From Micavibrio aeruginosavorus ARL-13 (GTDB lineage Bacteria > Pseudomonadota > Alphaproteobacteria > Micavibrionales > Micavibrionaceae), in the NCBI RefSeq assembly GCF_000226315.1, contig NC_016026.1:372001-436000 (forward strand): a DNA stretch of 64,000 nucleotides, read 5' to 3'. Shown here in pieces: positions 57,159 through 64,000 of the stretch; positions within the stretch are counted from its first letter, which is position 1, and every line of letters begins with the position of its first letter. Position numbers and translations under genes: made by a program. Below the pieces are notes generated by a model. It made no database searches, was not told the DNA's origin, and saw nothing but the letters and a program-made list of their open reading frames with translations.

Positions 57159-57610
57159 TGCCGGGTTCGCCCGGCTATGAGGCTAAACGCCGTTCGAAAT
57201 AAGCGACGTGGACCCGGGGGCAGTGCCCGGCAGCTCCACCAAAGTCCGCAGTTACGAGCGAAGCGAGTGTTACGAGGACTTTGTCGCGCCGTAGCGGGTG
57301 AAACCCGCGGAGGCGGACAGAGATGAAGCCCGCCTCCGCCCCCAAGGGGCTACGGCGCGGCGCTCAAAATCCTCAGGCTCACTTCGTTCACCAGCGGATT
57401 TTGGCGGGGCTGAAACAGGATCGACACGCGTGGTAAAGGGATGGTTTGTCTTCGGCATTGTACCGCCGTTATCGGGCTATTTTATATTTGCAAACGACAA
57501 CTTCGTCGTAGCGAATGACAACAGCCGTGAGGCTGCTGTCGCTATCGCTGCCTAATTTATTAGGCAGTTGTAGTGAGTAGCTGCAAATCAATCCCTGTCG
57601 TCTAGACAAC
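57159..57610 (+). ncRNA. ssrA: tmRNA (ssrA), permuted two-piece form
   Basis: Trans-translation RNA that rescues stalled ribosomes and tags their products. Circularly permuted, as in alphaproteobacteria. First comes the acceptor piece (57159-57241): T-arm CCGGG-GGCAGTG-CCCGG, acceptor strand CAGCTCC (57231-57237), A and CCA (57239-57241). An intervening segment (57242-57405) with several palindromes follows. Then the coding piece from GGGGCTG (57406-57412), which pairs with CAGCTCC over 7 bp and continues AAACAGGATCGACACG. The tag frame starts at GCA 57490 and stops at TAA 57553-57555: ANDNFVV then ANDNSREAAVAIAA. Stop hairpin CTGCCTAA/TTAGGCAG follows. The coding piece's 3' end is approximate. 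High confidence. Confidence 0.93.
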
Positions 57611-57624
57611 GGCAGGTGGGGCCC

Positions 57625-57660
57625 GGGCCGAGCCTCGCAACAGAATCGGCCCACTTTTTC
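57625..57660 (+). terminator. ssrA terminator
   Basis: GGGCCGA (57625-57631) pairs with TCGGCCC (57646-57652); T-run 57655-57659. Confidence 0.8.
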
Positions 57661-57742
57661 TTCTTCGTTTCGGGATCGGTAGAATTTTGATGTGGCGCGC
57701 ATTTATCGCGCGCCACACGATCTTTCGCGTAAGGAGGTCATC

Positions 57743-58282
57743 ATGACAGCACGAAAACAATCCAGCGGTAAAATCAACGATCTGCAAGCGCGTCGCCGTG
57801 CACCACTGACAACGCCGACCAGTTTGAATCCTCAAACGGTTGCCGAAATTGCGGGGGCGATGAACGCGCTTCTGGCCGATGTTTATACGCTCTATTTCAA
57901 AACCAAAAACTTCCACTGGCATATCAGCGGGCCGCATTTCCGTGAATATCATCTTCTGCTCGACGATCAGGCGGCAGAGATTTTGAATATGACGGATATC
58001 GTCGCGGAACGTGTCCGCAAGATTGGTGCGGGCACGCTGAAATCCCTGAACCAGATTGTTCAGCAACAGCGTCTGCTGGAAAACGAGGCCGATTTTGTCG
58101 ATCCGCGCGATATGCTGGCCGAATTGCGCGATGATAATCTGACCCTGATCCAATCCATGCGCAATCTGCATGACCTGGTCGCCGAAAAAGAAGATGTGGC
58201 CGCCGCCAGTCTGATCGAAGTCTGGATTGATGAGGCGGAAAGACGGGTCTGGTTCCTGTTCGAAACGGGCCGGGCCGCATAA
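57743..58282 (+). CDS. dps: Dps-family DNA-binding ferritin-like protein
   Basis: Dodecameric iron storage/oxidation protein that protects DNA under stress. 179 residues: Lys/Arg-rich N-terminus (DNA-binding), then the ferritin-like bundle with ferroxidase motif KNFHWHISGPHFREYHLLLDDQAAEI (split: FHWHISGPHF / LLLDDQAAE). Perfect AAGGAGG before the ATG at 57743 decides the start; the frame is open 17 codons upstream. Confidence 0.95.
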   Translation: MTARKQSSGKINDLQARRRAPLTTPTSLNPQTVAEIAGAMNALLADVYTLYFKTKNFHWHISGPHFREYHLLLDDQAAEILNMTDIVAERVRKIGAGTLKSLNQIVQQQRLLENEADFVDPRDMLAELRDDNLTLIQSMRNLHDLVAEKEDVAAASLIEVWIDEAERRVWFLFETGRAA

Positions 58283-58379
58283 CATAAGTACCCGGCCAGA
58301 AAACACCCCGCCCCCTATTCGGGCGAGGTGTTGATTTGGGGGATTTTGCAAACCCGGCCAATGGGTTATAAATAAACCC

Positions 58380-60365
58380 ATGACACAGATATCCAAAAAA
58401 TTATTGTCTCCTTCTCTCCTGATCTCAATCGCGGCCTGTTTGTGGGTTGTCGCGCTGGTGGCGTCGTTGGCGCTGGGTGGCGATGACATTTTGATGCGCA
58501 TGGGCGCGGTGGGTGCGGCGGTTCTATCGGCGGGTCTGGTGCTGTATGCGGCGCGGCCTGTATCGTGGCCATCGGGCATCATCATGCCAGCGCTGGCACT
58601 CAGTGCGGTTTGGGTTGCGGCCTCTGTGCTGTGGTCCGATGCGCGGGCCATCACCATTATGATGATGCCGACCTTTTTGGTCTTTCCACTTTTGACCATC
58701 GCTGTGGCGGCGTTGCGGGGCGATAATCTGATCCGTTTTATCCGCGTGGCGGGTGCGGGTGGCTTTGCGGTGATTGCGGCGCTGTGCGTCTGGGCGCTGG
58801 TTCAGTATTACGCGTTACCGGATATGCTGGTCGCGGGGCAAGTGCGCGAACCCTTCGCCAACCCCAATGCCTATGCATCGTTTTTGAACTGCGCCATTTT
58901 TGCTGCGTTGGCTGTTGCCTTTGTTGCGGCGGGGCGCGTGCGGATAATGGCCTGGGGGCTAATCGCGCTGATCCTGATTGCACAGGCCACGATCAGCAGT
59001 CGTGGTGGTTTGTTCGTTCTGATCGGTGGTCTGGCCGTTTTGACGGTGTTGGAACCGCGTATGATGCGGGCCCATATCAAACCGCTGCTGGCCTGTATCG
59101 GGGCGGGCGTTCTGGGATTGCTCGCGACGCTGATTTTTGCACAGGATGGACAGGCCACGATGTTCAGCCGCATGGCGAACATAGCCGATCATCCCGATAA
59201 TTTTATTCTGGGTCGCACCGCGATTTGGGATGCGGCGGTGGGCATTGTCGCGCGTTATCCCATTTTGGGAACGGGCTATGGCACGTTCTTCCTGCATTAT
59301 CCGTATGTACGCACGCCGGTGGATGAATGGTCCGGTGGGTTTATGGCGCATAATGATTATCTGCAAATCCTGATCGAAACGGGCCCGGTGGGTGTCATTG
59401 TCATGGCGATCATTCTGGCCGCCGCCGTGATGATGATGGCGCGGGCGCGTAAGATTGGGGGCGGCGATATGCGTCGTGTTGTGGCATCGGTGTTGTTCTG
59501 TGGTATCGGTGCACTTGTCGCGCACGCGATCTTTGATTTCCCGTTTTATACGTTGCCAATCATGCTGGTCCTGCCGCTGATGATGGCGGTGTGGGTGGTT
59601 TGTGTATCGCCGTCTAACGTGCAGCGCCGTTCTGTATTGTTTGGGCATCGTTATGCCGATCTGGCTCTGGTTGTGGCCTTGGTCGCCGGGATGGGCGTAT
59701 GGGCGCAAACGATGCTGGGCGAACGGGCGCTGGTGACGGCGGAACGCCTGTTCCAGCAGGATGATGTGAATGGCTTCGCCGCCAAGGTGAATGAAGGGCA
59801 CAGCATCGGTATGGGCATGAATGATCGGTCCTATGCCATGGCGGCGCGCATCCCGATGGGCATTATCGTGGGCAAGGGATCGCGCATCAATGATGCGGAG
59901 AAGCAGGCGCTGGTGGCGCAGGCGGATAATCTGCTGACCGCGGCACAGCGCCACAACCCGTTCCGGCCCGGTCATTATATGCAACAGGCGGAGCTGGCCG
60001 TGATGGCCGGGGCGTATTGGCCATCATGGATGCCGGATGCAGAAGGATTATTGCGGCATGCGCTGATCATCGACCCGCGTTATTTGCCGGCGCGCACACG
60101 TCTGGCCGCGTATCTGGCCCAGAACAAGCGTGGTGACGAAGCGTACGAGGTTCTAAAGGCGGGCCTTGACCGCGTCTATCTGGACCGGGTGGGTGAGGCG
60201 ATTGAATATTATGATGACGTTCTGGCCATGGCCGACAAACGCGGGGATGGGGATGACCCCCTGATCCAGCGCGGCCGGGCGGAACAAAAGCGGGCGCAGG
60301 CCATCCGAGCCCGGGCTATTCTTAAGGCGCAGGCCTGGCAGGGGGGCGAAAAAGCGGCGGAATAA
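58380..60365 (+). CDS. O-antigen ligase-like polytopic membrane protein
   Basis: 661 residues with 11-12 TM segments and the Wzy_C/WaaL signature region: GTAIWDAAVGIV-type (FILGRTAIWDAAVGIVARYP, split RTAIWDAAVG), YGTFFLHYPYVRTPVDEWSG and HNDYLQILIETGPVG, with the periplasmic-loop His-Asp-Tyr. The C-terminal ~200 residues look TPR-like (LLTAAQRHNPFRPG; LAAYLAQNKRGDEAYEVLK). Either ligates O-antigen to lipid A-core or acts on other polysaccharides. No other polysaccharide gene is adjacent. Confidence 0.85.
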   Translation: MTQISKKLLSPSLLISIAACLWVVALVASLALGGDDILMRMGAVGAAVLSAGLVLYAARPVSWPSGIIMPALALSAVWVAASVLWSDARAITIMMMPTFLVFPLLTIAVAALRGDNLIRFIRVAGAGGFAVIAALCVWALVQYYALPDMLVAGQVREPFANPNAYASFLNCAIFAALAVAFVAAGRVRIMAWGLIALILIAQATISSRGGLFVLIGGLAVLTVLEPRMMRAHIKPLLACIGAGVLGLLATLIFAQDGQATMFSRMANIADHPDNFILGRTAIWDAAVGIVARYPILGTGYGTFFLHYPYVRTPVDEWSGGFMAHNDYLQILIETGPVGVIVMAIILAAAVMMMARARKIGGGDMRRVVASVLFCGIGALVAHAIFDFPFYTLPIMLVLPLMMAVWVVCVSPSNVQRRSVLFGHRYADLALVVALVAGMGVWAQTMLGERALVTAERLFQQDDVNGFAAKVNEGHSIGMGMNDRSYAMAARIPMGIIVGKGSRINDAEKQALVAQADNLLTAAQRHNPFRPGHYMQQAELAVMAGAYWPSWMPDAEGLLRHALIIDPRYLPARTRLAAYLAQNKRGDEAYEVLKAGLDRVYLDRVGEAIEYYDDVLAMADKRGDGDDPLIQRGRAEQKRAQAIRARAILKAQAWQGGEKAAE

Positions 60366-60519
60366 CTTGTCCACAGCATAGTGGGCGGGTTCCGGGGCGG
60401 GCGCTGGCCAGCCGAATCCCGATATGTCACAAAGGGGAGAAGGGGCGATTCGCCCCGCTTTGCCCTTTGGGGGTAAGGCTCGTTCCAGATTTTTCCGCCG
60501 ACAGGCTTAGAGATTCAGT

Positions 60520-61038
60520 ATGAAAGACGACGATATCCTGCGATATGACAGAATGGTCGAAGGTGCCCTGCGCGGCGTCGTGCGCCAGGCCATCCAAGAG
60601 GTTGTGGGCGAAGTGGCCGAAGATGGCCGCCTGCCGGGTGATCACCATTTCTATATTACATTCATGACCGACTACCCCGGTGTGAAGATTCCGGACTACC
60701 TGCGCGAACGCTATCCGGGCGAAATGACCATCGTCCTGCAATACCAGTTTTATGACCTGGGCATTATCGAAGATAAAAACGGTGGCCGTATTTCCGTGAC
60801 CCTGTCGTTCAACAACGTTCCGGAGCGTCTGGAAATTCCGTTGGCGGCGATCAGCATTTTTGCCGATCCGTCGGTGAACTTTGCCCTGCAATTCCAGCCG
60901 CTGGGCGATGATGACGGCCCGGATCTGGACCCGAGCGAAGATTTTGACGATGACGACACGTCCAATCGTGGCGGCAATGGCGGTGAAAAAACCGGCGAAG
61001 TCGTATCGCTCGACAAATTCCGCAAGAAAGACACGTAA
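60520..61038 (+). CDS. sspB: ClpXP adaptor SspB (alphaproteobacterial type)
   Basis: Binds the ssrA tag and delivers tagged proteins to ClpXP. 172 residues: N-terminal helix LRYDRMVEGALRGVVRQAIQ, SspB core with FYITFMTDYPGVKIPDYL and SFNNVPERLEIPLAAISIFADPSVNF, acidic linker (DDGPDLDPSEDFDDDD), and a basic C-terminal tail VVSLDKFRKKDT that matches the ClpX-docking (XB) peptide. It is 3 kb from ssrA, so tag and adaptor can be compared directly. Confidence 0.94.
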   Translation: MKDDDILRYDRMVEGALRGVVRQAIQEVVGEVAEDGRLPGDHHFYITFMTDYPGVKIPDYLRERYPGEMTIVLQYQFYDLGIIEDKNGGRISVTLSFNNVPERLEIPLAAISIFADPSVNFALQFQPLGDDDGPDLDPSEDFDDDDTSNRGGNGGEKTGEVVSLDKFRKKDT

Positions 61039-61049
61039 GGTCTGTCTCC

Positions 61050-62033
61050 ATGGCTCTTGACCTCTCTTTGCTCTGGGACGATTCCATCGACCCGGCGGTT
61101 GAACCGCGCCGCATTTTGATTACGCGCGGCGAATTTATCGACCCCGCGCGGGATGACCGCAAGGTGCCATGGAAAATTTATTACCCCACCGATGATGCGG
61201 GCGAACAATTGCCCGTTGTGATCTGGTCCCACGGCCTGGGGGGCAGCCGCGATGGCGCGGGCTTTATCAGCCGTTTTGTATCGTCCCATGGCTACATCGT
61301 TGTGCATGTCCAGCACAGGGGAACGGATTCGTCGCTCTGGGAAGGACAGCCGGGACATCCGTGGGATGCCATTCGCCGCGCGACCATTACCCGCGAAACC
61401 GTATTGAACCGTTACCGCGATATTCCGTTCTTACTCGACCAGTTGATGATCTGGGCCAAGGATCATCCCGATATTGGCGCGCGCATGGATTTTTCACGCA
61501 TCGGCATGTCGGGCCATTCGTTTGGCGGCGGTACGACGCAAATCATGGCCGGGCAAAAGTTAGACGAAGGCGATGGGTTATATGATATGCGCGAACCGCG
61601 CTTTACCGCCGGTATCGTCTACAGCCCGGTGCCCAGCTCGATCCGTTCCTTGGCTAGTCCAGCCAGCGGTGATGACCGTGCGGCGATTTACCGTGATATC
61701 GCCATTCCCCTGCTGATGATGACGGGGACGGCGGATGAAAGCCCGATTGAAGGGTTCGGGTATGATCGCCGAATGGAAGTGTTTGAACTGTCCGGTGGGC
61801 CGGATCAAAACCTGCTGATGCTCAATGGTGGCGATCACATGGTCTATAACGGCAGTCGTGGCCAGTTGGGTGACAACCCGTTGCGCGAACCGCATGAAAC
61901 CATCATCAAAGTGGCCAGCCTGGCGTGGTGGGATGCCTATTTGAAGGGCGATCGCGTTGCCCATGAATGGCTGATTGGCGGCGGTCTGGCGCGCTGGATG
62001 GATGATCTGGGCACGCTGACGCATCGGCCTTAG
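61050..62033 (+). CDS. Alpha/beta hydrolase, PAF-acetylhydrolase/dienelactone-like
   Basis: 327 residues. Oxyanion region VVIWSHGLGGSRDGAGFI, nucleophile elbow GHSFGGGT (Ser in GMSGHSFGG), MMTGTADESP with a likely acid, and a late His in GGDHMVYNG: a full Ser-Asp-His triad is plausible. No signal peptide. 11 bases after sspB, probably co-transcribed. Substrate not predictable. Confidence 0.88.
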   Translation: MALDLSLLWDDSIDPAVEPRRILITRGEFIDPARDDRKVPWKIYYPTDDAGEQLPVVIWSHGLGGSRDGAGFISRFVSSHGYIVVHVQHRGTDSSLWEGQPGHPWDAIRRATITRETVLNRYRDIPFLLDQLMIWAKDHPDIGARMDFSRIGMSGHSFGGGTTQIMAGQKLDEGDGLYDMREPRFTAGIVYSPVPSSIRSLASPASGDDRAAIYRDIAIPLLMMTGTADESPIEGFGYDRRMEVFELSGGPDQNLLMLNGGDHMVYNGSRGQLGDNPLREPHETIIKVASLAWWDAYLKGDRVAHEWLIGGGLARWMDDLGTLTHRP

Positions 62034-62054
62034 CAGCTCATTCCCTCCCTCATC

Positions 62055-62141
62055 GTCATCCCCGCCTTGTGCGGGGATCAGGAAATGACCGGGAAAAACT
62101 GGGGTTTGTGGCCCCGGATCCGCGCACAAGGCGGGGATGAC
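62055..62141. repeat. Large REP-like inverted repeat
   Basis: GTCATCCCCGCCTTGTGC... (62055-62079) pairs with 62117-62141 over 25 bases with one mismatch, 37-base spacer. Same GTCATCCCCG...GGGGATGAC core family as the repeats at 15 and 47 kb. Lies between the hydrolase and macA. Confidence 0.85.
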
Positions 62142-62234
62142 AGCGGTAAACACGGGGCTTTGCCATGATTTCACCCCATATTTTCGCTATCCTTTTTTAA
62201 CTGAAAAAGCGATTCGGCGTTATGGAAGGTTTTT

Positions 62235-63422
62235 GTGAGCGTAAACAGCCCCAAAAGACGACGATTTAAATTTGTTCTGATCACGTTGCTGGTTCTGGTT
62301 GCCGTTGGTGCCGGGGCGTGGTTCGCGTGGAAGGCCCCGGCCAGCAAAAACCCCGCCGCCACCATGATGACGGTACAGGTGCAAACCACAACGGTCGATG
62401 ATGTCGTGACCGCACAGGGTAAATTGGAACCGCGCGATTATGTCGATGTCGGCGCGCAGGTTTCTGGCCAGCTGGAAAAAATCCATTTCGAATTGGGCGA
62501 TGTTGTGAAGGCCGGTGATTTACTCGCCGAAATTGATCCCGAAGTCTATGAAAAGCGCGTTGAGGCCGACGAGGCCGCGCTGAAACGTTTACAAGCCCAG
62601 CGTCTGCAACAGGAAGCCAGCGTTTTACAGGCGCAACAAAAATTCGACCGCAATAAAAAATTGGTCAAAGACAAGGCTGTCAGCCAGGAAAATTTTCAGG
62701 ACGCGGAAACGGCCCTGAAAATCGCACAGGCACAATTGGCCGCTTTGGATGCGCAAATTGCCGAAGCGCAATCGACATTAGAGGGCGATCAGGCGAATTT
62801 GGGCTACACCAAAATCTATGCCCCGATGGATGGCACCGTCGTCGTGCAAAGCGTGCAGGAGGGCCAGACCCTCAATGCCAGCCAGCAGGCCCCAACCTTG
62901 GTTCAATTGGCCAATCTGGATACCATGACCGTGCGGGCGCAAGTGGCCGAGGCGGATATTATGCGCCTGAAACCCGGTATGGATGTGTCTTTCACCACGC
63001 TGGGGTCGCAGGGGCGCACATGGACCGGGACCGTACGTCAGATTTTGCCCAGCCCCGAAACCATCAATGATGTTGTTCTTTATAACGTTCTTGTCGATGT
63101 TGATAACAAGGATCGTCAATTGATGACGGGCATGAGCACGCAAATGTTCTTCGCAATCAACAAGGCTGAAAATGTACTGGCGCTGCCGGTTTCCGCACTG
63201 GGTAAACGTGTGCCGGATCAGGATGGTGAAGATACGCTGGCCTATTCTGTGCGCGTTGTTCAAGGACGTAAGATTGAGGACCGCGCCGTGCAAATTGGTT
63301 TGATGAACCGCACGATGGCCGAAGTGAAATCCGGCCTGTCCGCTGGCGATGAAATCGCCCTGCCGTTGGCGGTGGCATCATCATCGTCCGGTGGCGGCTT
63401 CCGTGGCGGGCCGCGCCTATGA
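62235..63422 (+). CDS. macA: HlyD-family periplasmic adaptor (MacA-like)
   Basis: Adaptor of an ABC tripartite export pump. 395 residues with GTG start (GGAAGG upstream): N-terminal TM (about 12-30), lipoyl half-motifs, long alpha-hairpin ([25 protein letters not shown], split [11 protein letters not shown]), and beta-barrel. The hairpin and GxGxS C-terminus ([11 protein letters not shown]) fit MacA. Stop overlaps macB start (ATGA). Confidence 0.9.
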   Translation: MSVNSPKRRRFKFVLITLLVLVAVGAGAWFAWKAPASKNPAATMMTVQVQTTTVDDVVTAQGKLEPRDYVDVGAQVSGQLEKIHFELGDVVKAGDLLAEIDPEVYEKRVEADEAALKRLQAQRLQQEASVLQAQQKFDRNKKLVKDKAVSQENFQDAETALKIAQAQLAALDAQIAEAQSTLEGDQANLGYTKIYAPMDGTVVVQSVQEGQTLNASQQAPTLVQLANLDTMTVRAQVAEADIMRLKPGMDVSFTTLGSQGRTWTGTVRQILPSPETINDVVLYNVLVDVDNKDRQLMTGMSTQMFFAINKAENVLALPVSALGKRVPDQDGEDTLAYSVRVVQGRKIEDRAVQIGLMNRTMAEVKSGLSAGDEIALPLAVASSSSGGGFRGGPRL

Positions 63423-64000
63423 GCGAGCCGTTGCTGCAGCTTTCGGGCCTGAGCCGTGTGTATGAAAGCGGCGACAGCATCGTCCGGGCGCTGGACCATA
63501 TCGACCTGACCATCCATGCCGGGGAATTTGTTGCCATTATGGGGCAATCGGGGTCCGGTAAATCCACATTGATGAATATTCTGGGGTGTCTGGATCGTCC
63601 GACGGGTGGCACATACCATGTGCTGGGGCGCGATGCGTCGGTGTTGGATGCTGATGAGCTGGCGGCGTTGCGCCGTGATACGTTCGGGTTTGTGTTCCAG
63701 CGTTATAATTTGCTGGCCACGGCCAGCGCGGCGGAAAATGTTGAAATTCCGGCCATCTATGCGGGTTTAAGCGTGGCCGATCGCCGGGCGCGGGCGCAGG
63801 AATTATTGTCGCGGCTGGGGCTGGGGGATCGGGCCGATCACCGTCCGTCGCAACTCTCCGGTGGGCAGCAACAGCGCGTGGCGATTGCCCGCGCATTGAT
63901 GAACAATCCCCCCGTCATTCTGGCCGACGAACCCACGGGTGCGCTGGATTCAAAAAGCGGGGCCGAGGTGATGGACCTGCTGAAATCCCTGCATGCCGAA
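63419..64000 (+). CDS. macB: MacB-like ABC transporter ATPase, partial
   Basis: ATPase/permease subunit that works with MacA. First 194 codons only; runs past the window end. Walker [11 protein letters not shown]-loop FVFQRYNLL, signature LSGGQQQR, Walker [13 protein letters not shown]. The permease part, if fused, is beyond base 64000. Confidence 0.93.
   Translation, partial: MSEPLLQLSGLSRVYESGDSIVRALDHIDLTIHAGEFVAIMGQSGSGKSTLMNILGCLDRPTGGTYHVLGRDASVLDADELAALRRDTFGFVFQRYNLLATASAAENVEIPAIYAGLSVADRRARAQELLSRLGLGDRADHRPSQLSGGQQQRVAIARALMNNPPVILADEPTGALDSKSGAEVMDLLKSLHAE

Noticed and set aside
57298-57555. 85-codon open frame ending in ANDNSREAAVAIAA
   Set aside because: It is the tmRNA: only the last 21 codons (from 57490) are translated, after resumption on the tag. 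Upstream is the intervening and coding-piece RNA.

Overview
The window reads as a chromosomal segment of a free-living, moderately GC-rich alphaproteobacterium. Supporting evidence: the rpsT-dnaA-dnaN-recF-gyrB order, a circularly permuted two-piece tmRNA with an ANDN-type tag, an alphaproteobacterial SspB, an RNase E with a long insertion in its N-terminal half, a cluster of GANTC (CcrM-type) sites beside dnaA, and a Usg-family gene. A Micavibrio-like (Bdellovibrio-like epibiotic predator) relative is my best guess from the overall gene set and the DotL/DotM coupling genes in a non-pathogen-like background. That is inference; the sequence alone does not prove it.

Layout. 1-2.6 kb: end of der, then bamB and a TPR membrane-anchored protein (minus strand). 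2.7-8 kb: icd, an L,D-transpeptidase, small envelope proteins and an AMIN-type amidase. 8-12 kb: a long rne leader, rne, and a terminator-bounded structured RNA that may be 6S RNA. 12-21.5 kb: unknown proteins, including a pair with an LPD7-like tail, heme A synthase, an AIM24-family protein, a TrxR-like ferredoxin reductase, a 2Fe-2S ferredoxin and a Usg protein. 21.7-23.9 kb: groESL behind a heat-shock-type promoter and a CIRCE operator. 24-36 kb: mutM, rpsT, a putative oriC, then dnaA, dnaN, recF, gyrB and argS. 36-41 kb: a minus-strand operon carrying the type IV secretion coupling genes dotM and dotL with two companions. 41-49 kb: a TetR regulator, a LamG-like protein, tRNA-Thr(UGU), a HerA/DUF853 ATPase, slyX-greB, an orphan FlgC-like protein, OsmC and small secreted proteins. 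49-57 kb: miaA-degP-DUF2065-hflC-hflK (minus), mrp (plus), folA-thyA (minus). 57-64 kb: permuted ssrA, dps, an O-antigen-ligase-like protein, sspB, a hydrolase and a macA-macB exporter that runs off the end.

Themes. Several genes serve envelope proteostasis (bamB, degP, hflKC, TPR protein, Ldt, amidase). Others serve protein quality control: groESL, trans-translation by ssrA, and SspB, which in this class hands ssrA-tagged proteins to ClpXP. The most unusual items are the tmRNA tag with an internally repeated ANDN start and a long palindromic intervening segment, the DotL/DotM module, the RG-rich plus acidic insertion in RNase E, the GANTC cluster at the putative origin, and the terminator-bounded RNA behind rne.
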